Shown here in pieces: positions 56,703-64,000 of a DNA stretch of 64,000 nucleotides. Both the position numbers and the translations under genes were made by a program. How positions within the stretch are numbered: position 1 is the first letter of the stretch; each line of letters opens with the position of its first letter. The notes under the pieces are model-generated. The model had not been told where the DNA came from, made no database searches, and was given only the letters and a program-made list of their open reading frames with translations. The DNA lies in the NCBI RefSeq assembly GCF_006364715.1, contig NZ_CP040984.1:1116001-1180000 (forward strand), in the 5' to 3' direction. The stretch is from Candidatus Methylopumilus planktonicus (GTDB taxonomy: Bacteria; Pseudomonadota; Gammaproteobacteria; Burkholderiales; Methylophilaceae).

Positions 56703-57703
56703 TTTTGGAGAATTACGACCATATTTCCAGCTTCCCTTTGGCCAATTAAATAAGATGCAATTGAATCAAATATTAAAGGGTTTTCAAGAAGTGCCTGCTG
56801 ATAATTAATAAAATTACTTAACTGCTCATTTATCTGATTTTTACTTACTATTAAATCGATCTCTTTCTTCACATAAGTTAAATCCAGGGATGCATTTAAA
56901 GTTAACACATCTAGAACATTAAATTTATGTCTCGTTGCGAGCAGTTTAATATTATCTTTGTTGTATAAATTTACATGGCCTGGCGGTAATAATTGAATAT
57001 GTTCTTTATTCATTATATTCCACTCATAACTTGCGGTATTGGGAGTGCTAAAAATAAAAAAACCATTAGGCTTTAGTAAATTTAAAATCTTTTCTAAAAG
57101 CTCTTTTGGAGAAACTATATGTTCAAATGTATCCCATAAAGTAATAATTTCAAATTTTTTTGTTTCTTCTATTTTAAGGACGTCGCTATGAATAACTTTA
57201 ATATCTTTATATTTTTGTTTTAATTTTTCACAAGACTCTATATTTAAATCACACGCTGTTATTTCTAGCTTTGTATGATTTCTCTTAAGCCCCTCTATGA
57301 ATATGCCAATAGACGAGCCAACATCAAGAATAGCGCCTTCACCTAATAGCTTATTTATGATTTCTATTCTTTTCGTAAAAATAGGTATTCTTTTTTCGAA
57401 AGAATCCTCAAAGAATTTATTTTCAAATTTCTTCAAATCGCTATTGTAATAAAAATTTAGCGCATCTTCAGATGGAAATGGATTTGTAAAAATGTGATTA
57501 CAATCATTACATCTGTCCATATTAAAGCCAAATTTGTTAACATAAAAATTGATCTTTTTTGATAAACAAACTGGGCAAGTATGAACTTTTTCTGGCAGGC
57601 TGTATTTTTTATGAATAAGCTCAGCTACCTCATTCATTTTAACCTTTAGTAATTCCTGCTTTTCCTTTGTGTGCACCTGGTCATAGGTAATATCTTTATT
57701 CAT
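56699..57703 (-). CDS. SAM methyltransferase with N-terminal zinc ribbon (accessory block gene 5)
   Basis: 334 residues. An N-terminal four-cysteine zinc ribbon (Cys43, Cys46, Cys65, Cys68) precedes a SAM domain with GAILDVGSSIGIFIEGLKRNH, FEIITLWDTFEHIVSPKELLEKILNLLKPNGFFIFSTPN. The zinc ribbon joined to a Methyltransf_23-type domain is frequent in enzymes methylating sugar nucleotides or glycan precursors. It begins directly at the radical SAM gene stop. Confidence 0.82.
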   Translation of the reverse strand: MNKDITYDQVHTKEKQELLKVKMNEVAELIHKKYSLPEKVHTCPVCLSKKINFYVNKFGFNMDRCNDCNHIFTNPFPSEDALNFYYNSDLKKFENKFFEDSFEKRIPIFTKRIEIINKLLGEGAILDVGSSIGIFIEGLKRNHTKLEITACDLNIESCEKLKQKYKDIKVIHSDVLKIEETKKFEIITLWDTFEHIVSPKELLEKILNLLKPNGFFIFSTPNTASYEWNIMNKEHIQLLPPGHVNLYNKDNIKLLATRHKFNVLDVLTLNASLDLTYVKKEIDLIVSKNQINEQLSNFINYQQALLENPLIFDSIASYLIGQREAGNMVVILQK

Positions 57704-58606
57704 TTATTTGATACTCATCCATTTTTCTACATGATTAAAACCATGAAACGTACCGTCTGTATTGCAATCCTTGCATGGGGAATCTGATCGATCGCCTTGA
57801 ATTAATTTGTTTCTCAGCTTAGTAATTCTTGGGCTTTCCCAGACATCCAACAAGTTGTCTTGGCTTGCATTACCTAATTTAATTTTTTTTTGCCAGTCTT
57901 GAACGCAAAGAACCATGTCTCCATTCCAATCGATTGCTAATGAATATGCGAGGTAAAAACATGGCTTCTTAACACCGGTAATAACTTTTTCACCAAAATT
58001 AATTGTACCCCCTCTATTGGTAAGCTTTAATCCAAACTGATCTTCCTCTGTATGCCAACGATCTCTTAAAATATACTGATCATTATTTAAGCCAGCGCCA
58101 TTCATCATGTCAGTAAAGTATTTAACCTGATGAGGTCCATCATACATACTGACGCATAAGAAGCTTAAGCCCCTATCAAATAAATCGAGAATTAGATCTA
58201 CCGAAAGCTTGTCACCATTTGTAACTATCTCTGTCCGTATCTCATTTCCAAAGATACTAATTATCTCTTTAATTTGTGGGTGAAGAAGCGGCTCTCCATA
58301 ACCACAAAATACAACTCCACCCCGATACTTTAAATTCACCAATTCTTCATTAATTTTATCTAGCAGTCCTAAGCTCATATGTAAATTCTGGTTTGGATAC
58401 ACATTTGAATCGATTCGCGGACAGAAAACGCATAATCGATTACATAGCTCCGTTAGACTAATATCAATCCAGCTAAAAAGTGGCGTACCTTTATTCGTAA
58501 TTTGAACATCATCAACAAAATCAGATTTTCTGATAATATTCATTTTGGTTTGTTCAGTAATTTTCACGGAGTCTATTTTTGTTTTTTCAATTTTCATTTT
58601 AAACAA
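57704..58606 (-). CDS. Radical SAM/SPASM-domain protein (accessory block gene 4)
   Basis: 300 residues. The [4Fe-4S] motif is LTELCNRLCVFCPRID (Cys55, Cys59, Cys62) and the GGE-like element is GGVVFCGYGEPLLHPQI. The C-terminal part (CVQDWQKKIKLGNASQDNLLDVWESPRITKLRNKLIQGDRSDSPCKDCN) is a short SPASM domain with auxiliary-cluster cysteines. Such enzymes carry out radical modifications of peptides, sugars or nucleosides. No precursor peptide is visible nearby, favouring a small-molecule or glycan substrate (inference). The first ATG overlaps the aminotransferase gene by 13 bp; an ATG at 58597 is an alternative. Confidence 0.85.
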   Translation of the reverse strand: MFKMKIEKTKIDSVKITEQTKMNIIRKSDFVDDVQITNKGTPLFSWIDISLTELCNRLCVFCPRIDSNVYPNQNLHMSLGLLDKINEELVNLKYRGGVVFCGYGEPLLHPQIKEIISIFGNEIRTEIVTNGDKLSVDLILDLFDRGLSFLCVSMYDGPHQVKYFTDMMNGAGLNNDQYILRDRWHTEEDQFGLKLTNRGGTINFGEKVITGVKKPCFYLAYSLAIDWNGDMVLCVQDWQKKIKLGNASQDNLLDVWESPRITKLRNKLIQGDRSDSPCKDCNTDGTFHGFNHVEKWMSIK

Positions 58607-59700
58607 TCTCGAATATTAAATATCGATGGAAATATTAACCCATTCCTATTAATAAAAATTTTATTTTTTATTAATAATTCTGGGGCAGTAACATCTACTT
58701 TATTCCTGAAGCCTCTTGAGGTTAAATCCTCATTTGTTGAGGGCTTCACATAATAAATTCTTGCAAATCCACTGTTAGCTTTTATTTCACTTTCGCTATC
58801 AATCAGAATATCTCGCAAATACGCTACAAGATCAGTTAAATTTTCCTTAATCTTAGAGTAGTCAAGGCTCTTCAGTCTTATAAGATTTAATTTTAAAGCA
58901 TTTAATTGAATCGGTGATGCAGCAAACGTTCCTCCCCAGAAAAAATCTTTTTCAGAGAGCCTTTGTTCAATTTCTTCGTTAAATGCCACTACGCCACAAG
59001 GAAATCCTCCGGCAATGACCTTTCCGAAAACTATAATATCTGGAATAATTTCTCTAGAAGGCAAAGATGCTCCATATTGAGATCTAAATCCTGTAATGAC
59101 TTCATCTGCAATTAATATTATATTTTTTTCTTTTAATTGAGACCTTAATTCGCTTGTGACTTTAATGGTTTGTATTGAAGGATCTGACCCTTGGTAAGGC
59201 TCAAATATTAAAGCTGCAAATTCCGAATGAGATTGACTTAAAAAATCATCTATTGAATTAAACCAAACTATTTCAGCTTGAGATGATAAAGGAATACCTA
59301 AAGATATTTGCTTTTTTTCAGGCCCACTAAATAGGAAGCTATCGTCTGATCCATGCCAAAAATGAGAAAAAACAGCAATCTTTTTTTTCTTTGTAATTGC
59401 TCTTGCTATCCTACAAGCTCTATGAATTGCGGCAGAGCCACTTGTTTGAAAGCCAAATCCGCCTGGATTAAAAGGACATGCCTCAGATAATAAATTGATT
59501 ATCTCCTCTAAATGTTGAGGGCCTTCTGGAAGCAAGGTTGTGTGATGAGGAGATAGATTTAAGGGTTCATGTCCGAAAATTAATGTGCCAGAACCTAACC
59601 AGCAATCAAAAAATTGATTCTCTTTTACGTCTATGAGCCAAGGACCATTGGCATCTTTAAATGTTGGATTTAATGAAAGATTTGAATTAAGTAACTTCAT
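58594..59700 (-). CDS. PLP-dependent class III aminotransferase, glutamate-semialdehyde-aminomutase-like (accessory block gene 3)
   Basis: 368 residues, shorter than HemL (about 425). GFGFQTSGSAAIHRACRIARAIT is the cofactor phosphate-binding region, IILIADEVITGFRSQYG holds Asp199 that contacts the PLP ring, and PDIIVFGKVIAGGFPCGVVAF holds Lys227, the Schiff-base lysine. The end FFWGGTFAASPIQLNALKLNLI is typical. A second, housekeeping hemL would be expected elsewhere. In this block it probably makes or isomerises an amino sugar or amino acid derivative. It lies 9 bp after the carbamoyltransferase. Confidence 0.82.
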   Translation of the reverse strand: MKLLNSNLSLNPTFKDANGPWLIDVKENQFFDCWLGSGTLIFGHEPLNLSPHHTTLLPEGPQHLEEIINLLSEACPFNPGGFGFQTSGSAAIHRACRIARAITKKKKIAVFSHFWHGSDDSFLFSGPEKKQISLGIPLSSQAEIVWFNSIDDFLSQSHSEFAALIFEPYQGSDPSIQTIKVTSELRSQLKEKNIILIADEVITGFRSQYGASLPSREIIPDIIVFGKVIAGGFPCGVVAFNEEIEQRLSEKDFFWGGTFAASPIQLNALKLNLIRLKSLDYSKIKENLTDLVAYLRDILIDSESEIKANSGFARIYYVKPSTNEDLTSRGFRNKVDVTAPELLIKNKIFINRNGLIFPSIFNIRDCLK

Positions 59701-59709
59701 AAAATTTTT

Positions 59710-61662
59710 CTAGCCTCTCACAATCCTAAAGCCAGATATATATAATATATCTAACGTTGTATTAACTAAAAAATTAAGTGCATCTAGTGCGCTCTCAACA
59801 ATGGGCTCTCCTGGTCCATTGAATGAAGTATTCAATACAATAGGCACCCCTGTTAATTTATCAAAAGTTTTTAATAAATTATAAAAGTCTCCGCAAGACT
59901 CATTTACACTTTGAATGCGGGCTGAGCCATCAATATGTGTGATAGCAGGCACTTCTTGCGAAGTGACATGTCCAGTAAATAACATATAAGGGGAGGTTTG
60001 AGGGCAGCCTAGAAACCATTTATGTAATTCTGATTCCAAGCATGCTGGGGCAAAAGGGCGCCAATGTTCTCTTTTTTTTACATCATTCACTTTTTTCCAG
60101 TTATCTTTTTGTCTTGCATCGGCCAATATAGATCGATGTCCTAATGCTCGAGGTCCCGCTTCACTTCTTCCTTCAAACCATCCAATAATTTTATTATTCG
60201 CTAAATCTGTTGCAGCACTCTCGCTTGCGTTATAAATTTTTTTATATTTAATATTATGAGTTTGACTAAATTTATTAATGACTCCTTCGATACTTTCTTT
60301 TGAATACTTTGCCCCATAATAAGGCTTCACAAGTTTTCCTTGAGGCGACTCTACTAAGGGATTATCTAAAATATTATGATAGAGATAAAAAGCAGCTCCA
60401 ACTGCAAGTCCTGAATCATCACAATTAGGCTCTATCACAATCTTCTCAAAAGGACTTTCTCTGTGTAATCTTGAGTTTGCTGGGCAATTTAAAGCTACAC
60501 CGCCTGCAAAACATAAATTTTTTGTATTCACTCCAACGCCAAACATTAGTCGGTGAAGACTTTGAGAGGCAAGCACTATGGTCTCTTCAAATACTTTTTG
60601 AGTGCTTGCTGCAATGTCGGCATTTATGGGATCGGTAATTTTATCCAATTGGCTCAAAGATGAGAAATTATAGTTCATCATTTTAGCCATCTGGAGACAG
60701 TGATCAATCCATGCTTGAGCTGTTGAATCGCCTAAATTATTTTTTAAAAGATTGTACGAGTTACCTACAAATTTTTTATCAAAAAATCTAGGCTTGCCGT
60801 AGGGTGCCAATCCCATCAATTTGCCAGCAGCTCCAAAGAGGTCAAACCCTAAAAAACTTCCAACTTGATCATAAAAATCACCCACAGCTAAGTGGTGGGG
60901 TGTAATTGGATAAATTTTATGATGGTCGCCATAAAAGTACATCCCATTATTATGACCAAATCTATAAAAAGCCCCATCGTGCGTCATGATAGCTGCATTA
61001 TTTAATTCAGATAAATAATAAACAGAAGCAGCATGACACGCATGATGCTGAATCATAAAACCTGCAATTTTATGGTCTCTAAAATTTAAAGTTATTGGAT
61101 AGTGAAATCCATGGCGAGCCTGTTCATTGTTTTTAAAGAATTCATAATTAGTTTGACCCATTTCCTCTAAAGTTTTACGGACTCCCCAAATACCAGGAAA
61201 ATCTATATAGTCTGAAAGATATGGGAGAGAATTAAAATCATTTATTTTTTTGCCTTGAGATTCTGGAAATAGTTTTCTATGATAGTCAGATTCACTATTA
61301 AATACAGCACTTAAGAAAGAGGATCCATTGCATAATTTTTCTATTGTCTCATTATTTTTTTCCAAAAGATCTCTTAAGCTACAGGGTATGTTTGTGACTG
61401 ATTTATTCCCATACGCAACCGAAAAACTACTAGGCTCATTAGTAATAATTTCATAGCATTGGGTTGAAGTAATAGCTGCATAATCAATATTATTAATTTC
61501 TAATCCTGCTTCATTTAGAGCTTGATCTACTAAATTTATATCTAATGTTGCAGCATGCTTAACTCTATTATGACGCTCTCTATATAAATTAATTAACAAT
61601 TGTCCATCTTGAATAATTGAGACACTTGCATCGTGACCAAAATGAAGTCCTAGTATTATCAT
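59710..61662 (-). CDS. NodU/CmcH-family carbamoyltransferase (accessory block gene 2)
   Basis: 650 residues. The N-terminus MIILGLHFGHDASVSIIQDGQLLINLYRERHNRVKH is the ASKHA/Kae1-like carbamoyl-adenylate domain. His residues in QHHACHAASVYYLS bind metal. The C-terminal part contains GWFEGRSEAGPRALGHRSILADARQKDNWKKVNDVKKREHWRPFAPA and LNTSFNGPGEPIVESALDALNFL, hallmarks of O-carbamoyltransferases that use carbamoyl phosphate and ATP, as in nodulation factor, nebramycin and novobiocin pathways. The acceptor here is unknown. It abuts the TPR gene with a 1-bp gap. Confidence 0.9.
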   Translation of the reverse strand: MIILGLHFGHDASVSIIQDGQLLINLYRERHNRVKHAATLDINLVDQALNEAGLEINNIDYAAITSTQCYEIITNEPSSFSVAYGNKSVTNIPCSLRDLLEKNNETIEKLCNGSSFLSAVFNSESDYHRKLFPESQGKKINDFNSLPYLSDYIDFPGIWGVRKTLEEMGQTNYEFFKNNEQARHGFHYPITLNFRDHKIAGFMIQHHACHAASVYYLSELNNAAIMTHDGAFYRFGHNNGMYFYGDHHKIYPITPHHLAVGDFYDQVGSFLGFDLFGAAGKLMGLAPYGKPRFFDKKFVGNSYNLLKNNLGDSTAQAWIDHCLQMAKMMNYNFSSLSQLDKITDPINADIAASTQKVFEETIVLASQSLHRLMFGVGVNTKNLCFAGGVALNCPANSRLHRESPFEKIVIEPNCDDSGLAVGAAFYLYHNILDNPLVESPQGKLVKPYYGAKYSKESIEGVINKFSQTHNIKYKKIYNASESAATDLANNKIIGWFEGRSEAGPRALGHRSILADARQKDNWKKVNDVKKREHWRPFAPACLESELHKWFLGCPQTSPYMLFTGHVTSQEVPAITHIDGSARIQSVNESCGDFYNLLKTFDKLTGVPIVLNTSFNGPGEPIVESALDALNFLVNTTLDILYISGFRIVRG

Positions 61663-61663
61663 A

Positions 61664-63409
61664 CTAATTCTCTAACCTGACTGTAAAATTTTTAAGACGC
61701 TTATTTAAATAAATTATCACCTCTTTCCAGTCATTAATTTTTTTACTTCTAATTAATTCTATAGATGGATAAAGAGAATTAAACTTATGTTTCATTCCCC
61801 ATCTAAAATCGGCAACTTTTGGAAGTAAAATAAAAGATCTCTTATTAATCGCGCCGGCCAAATGAGCGGTAATATTATCTATTGTTACGACATAATCGCA
61901 TACATGCATCAATGATATTAATTTATCAATTTCATGAAACTTATCAATTTCACTAAAATCTAAAAAAGTAATATTATTAAATTTGGTAAGAGTGAATATT
62001 TCATCTTTTGTTAATTCACCATACTGTAAATTTATTATCGTTACATTTATACCCTCAAATATTTCTAAAAAATTTTCAAGTTTAAGGCTCGATCTTTCAC
62101 CCATCGTAATACTTTTACTTCTCCAGGAAATTCCAATTACAGGTGAAGATTTAAATGGTTGACTAATTACAATCTCATCACTCACAATTAAATTCGTAGG
62201 TTTAATTTCATTTAAATTAATCTCATTTTTAAGATTAATTTTTGCTAATGAAGCCAGAGGAATAAAATAATCAAACTCATTATCTATATGATCCGGATTT
62301 GAATTTATAAATTCAATTTTTTTATCTTTATATGTTCTTTTAAAGATTGGAATCAATCTTTCATCTATGCAAATAGTCAATTTTGATGCAATTTTTAAAA
62401 TATAATCTATATATCTACTATAATAAATCTGATCTGCAATGCCCTGCTCTTTCAATATCTTAATTGATGAGTTTGGTTTAATATTTATCCAACTATTTGG
62501 ATCTAAATTATAAATATTTAGTATGCTGGTTTTTATGTTTAATCTGGATTCATAAAAATCAAAGCCTTGCAGATAATTTCCTTTTCTTATTAAGCTTGAT
62601 GCTAACGCAAGGCGATGGTTGTTTTTATCCTCAGATTTATACCTAGTGTTTTTTTCTTGATTTAAGTTTAATTTATCAATGTTTATAGCCCTCCAAAAAT
62701 GAGTTGTTGCTTTTTCAAAATGGCCTTGCGCGTCATACATAATACCCAACATATAAATTGGATTCGAGTAGAATTGATTTAATTTATTGCTCAAGTGGAA
62801 ATATTTTTTTGCCTCTTCGAATTTACCTAAATGGTAATATGCTCTGCCAAATGAACATTGTACTGCAGGCAAATTTGGAGTCAGATCGTTAATCTCATTT
62901 AAGAGAATTATTGATTCAAAATACTTGCCTTCATTAAGATAAAGATTAGCTAAATTCAGATAAGCACTCTCATGACTTTTATCTAAATCTATAATTTTTT
63001 TATAAATCTCTTTTTGTTCATTTTTTTTATTCTGAAACTCGTATATGTTTGCTAAATGTTCATAAGCCTCAAGATATTCAGGATTAATTTTTATTGCTTC
63101 CTTGCAATGAAAAATTGCATCTTCAAGCTGATCTAGTTCAGCTAAGGCAATTGCGCATCGATAATGTATAAGATAGTTTTCGGGATCTTGCAGAAGTAAC
63201 TTTTTTAAAAATACAACGGACTCAGATTTTTTATTTTGTGCAAACAATATTGTTGCAATATTACTTAATGCATCAGGATGATTAGGATAATTGTCTAAAA
63301 TAGATTTTAATATTTTTTCCGATCCGTCAAAATCCCCTACAGAAAAGAAATTCTCTGCTTCTTTAAATAATAGGTCTAAATTTATTTGATTCAATTTTAA
63401 ATCACTCAC
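61664..63409 (-). CDS. TPR protein with C-terminal glycosyltransferase-like domain (accessory block gene 1)
   Basis: 581 residues. Residues of about 10-260 are TPRs (ENFFSVGDFDGSEKILKSILDNYPNHPDALSNIATILF and seven or so more). Residues 300-575 resemble the GT-B domain seen behind TPRs in bacterial OGT- and heptosyltransferase-like proteins: SIKILKEQGIADQIYYSRYIDYILK, PVIGISWRSKSITMGERSSL, and DYVVTIDNITAHLAGAINKRSFILLPKVADFRWG as the donor-binding end. It is first in the block, right after the terminator of the porin gene. The acceptor is unknown. Confidence 0.8.
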   Translation of the reverse strand: MSDLKLNQINLDLLFKEAENFFSVGDFDGSEKILKSILDNYPNHPDALSNIATILFAQNKKSESVVFLKKLLLQDPENYLIHYRCAIALAELDQLEDAIFHCKEAIKINPEYLEAYEHLANIYEFQNKKNEQKEIYKKIIDLDKSHESAYLNLANLYLNEGKYFESIILLNEINDLTPNLPAVQCSFGRAYYHLGKFEEAKKYFHLSNKLNQFYSNPIYMLGIMYDAQGHFEKATTHFWRAINIDKLNLNQEKNTRYKSEDKNNHRLALASSLIRKGNYLQGFDFYESRLNIKTSILNIYNLDPNSWINIKPNSSIKILKEQGIADQIYYSRYIDYILKIASKLTICIDERLIPIFKRTYKDKKIEFINSNPDHIDNEFDYFIPLASLAKINLKNEINLNEIKPTNLIVSDEIVISQPFKSSPVIGISWRSKSITMGERSSLKLENFLEIFEGINVTIINLQYGELTKDEIFTLTKFNNITFLDFSEIDKFHEIDKLISLMHVCDYVVTIDNITAHLAGAINKRSFILLPKVADFRWGMKHKFNSLYPSIELIRSKKINDWKEVIIYLNKRLKNFTVRLEN

Positions 63410-63413
63410 ATTA

Positions 63414-63445
63414 AAAAAAACGGCATCTTTAAAAGATGCCGTTTT
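63414..63445 (-). terminator. Intrinsic terminator after the porin gene
   Basis: CGGCATCTTT (63421-63430) pairs with AAAGATGCCG (63432-63441), with a run of T following on the minus strand. It begins about 30 bp past the porin stop and only 12 bp before the first accessory-block ORF start, so that block needs its own promoter or read-through. Confidence 0.93.
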
Positions 63446-63473
63446 AGTTATTTAAACTACTAGGAAATTAATC

Positions 63474-64000
63474 TTAGAAGAATAAAATCGCACCTAAAGA
63501 ACCAGTGTAAGACTTGTTCTCAGCACCAGCATGGCTTTCAGATGTGATGTGGTTATACTCAGCTACTAAATTTAAATGTTTAGTGAGTGGGTGATAAGCA
63601 CCAAGTGTCACTCTGTCATTAGTTTTTAGGAGAGTATTAACATCATTACCTGCCATGTCAAGTCTAGAGGTACCATATGCAAGTCCCAACTTCGTTTTAA
63701 CTGGGAGTACATACGTTACCTGAGCATAGCCACCATTTGAGTCTCTTCTTGCACCGTCAGCACTGATTGCGGCTGCGCCGACAAGAGTTGTACCTACGCC
63801 TCGACCATCATAGTAGTAACCTGTTAAGCCAAATCCTGCAACATTCAAGTTAGCACCAATATCAAATACACTTGCTGTGTATTCATATGCAGGAACTGCA
63901 GCTACACCAGCACGAACTTCAGTAGTGATAGCTGAACCGGTACCTAATGCTGCATAGAGTGTTTCAACCGCATCAACTGCATTAGTGTTAACTTTATTTG
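63474..64000 (-). CDS. Gram-negative porin, C-terminal part (5' end outside window)
   Basis: The frame is open from the right edge (first full codon at 63998) to the stop at 63474: about 174 residues. The visible protein is made of alternating beta strands (VRAGVAAVPAYEYTASVFDIGANLN, AGFGLTGYYYDGRG, YAQVTYVLPVKTKLGLAYGTSRLD, VTLGAYHPLTKHLNLVAEYNHITSE) and ends in an aromatic residue (LGAILFF), the sorting signal of outer-membrane proteins. It fits the betaproteobacterial general porins (trimeric, 16-stranded). The start lies beyond the window. Confidence 0.9.
   Translation of the reverse strand, partial: NKVNTNAVDAVETLYAALGTGSAITTEVRAGVAAVPAYEYTASVFDIGANLNVAGFGLTGYYYDGRGVGTTLVGAAAISADGARRDSNGGYAQVTYVLPVKTKLGLAYGTSRLDMAGNDVNTLLKTNDRVTLGAYHPLTKHLNLVAEYNHITSESHAGAENKSYTGSLGAILFF

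Noticed and set aside
58594..59700. Calling the PLP enzyme hemL
   Set aside because: It is about 55 residues shorter than HemL and lies in a modification block, not with haem genes; only a family-level name is justified.

Overview
The window reads as a contiguous piece of a low-GC, gene-dense betaproteobacterial chromosome. The best guess (inference) is a streamlined methylotroph of the Methylophilaceae, such as the freshwater Methylopumilus or OM43-like lineages. Supporting signs are short intergenic gaps, many start/stop overlaps, AT-rich coding, a betaproteobacterial-type porin, a fused SoxYZ-like carrier of the type linked to quinoprotein dehydrogenases in methylotrophs, and the orders rpsU-yqeY-dnaG-rpoD, rpsP-rimM-trmD-rplS and yebC-ruvCAB-ybgC-tolQRAB-pal-cpoB-queEC. 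I saw no insertion sequence, prophage, CRISPR array or rRNA. One tRNA (CAU anticodon) is present.

Layout. 1-9.2 kb: the end of a proline iminopeptidase, a YihY membrane protein fused to a cyclic-nucleotide-binding domain, a TPR/2OG-Fe oxygenase, a RodZ-like protein, an S24 (UmuD/LexA-like) peptidase, HU, a phospholipase-D-type cardiolipin synthase, a pentapeptide-repeat protein, an SDR and a PepSY protein. 9.3-10.1 kb: the SoxYZ-like carrier. 10.1-17.1 kb: one compact minus-strand lipid-modification operon (two CFA-synthase-like methyltransferases, a desaturase, an FAD oxidoreductase, DUF1365, DUF1295, DUF2878 and a lipocalin). 17.2-19.8 kb: a trypsin-like protease with TPRs, DUF2237, a pterin dehydratase, an anchored Bcp peroxiredoxin and a small XRE regulator. 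20-31 kb: housekeeping information processing (tRNA, rpoD, dnaG, yqeY, rpsU, tsaD, plsY, folB, xerD and the rpsP operon). 30.4-40.2 kb: a long minus-strand series covering Holliday-junction resolution (ruvCAB), envelope constriction (Tol-Pal), queuosine precursor synthesis (queE, queC) and lipid A deacylation (pagL).

41.7-46.1 kb is a nitrogen-control locus: glnA, ntrB and ntrC on the minus strand. Both glnA and ntrBC carry their own readable sigma-54 (GG-N10-GC) promoter with upstream 17-bp NtrC-type dyads, separated by a strong terminator after glnA. This is the best-supported regulatory observation in the window. 46.1-56 kb is again housekeeping: aroE, mtgA, uvrA, a YajR-like MFS transporter, ssb, fmdB, DUF502, aspS, a VOC protein and yjbQ.

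56-63.4 kb is an accessory-looking, AT-rich six-gene minus-strand block: a TPR/glycosyltransferase-like protein, a NodU-type carbamoyltransferase, a glutamate-semialdehyde-aminomutase-like PLP enzyme, a radical SAM/SPASM protein and two SAM methyltransferases. It lies between yjbQ and a terminator that follows a porin gene. No family assignment explains the product. It is the best candidate here for an undescribed pathway, probably a modified surface glycan or small molecule. The window ends inside the porin gene.
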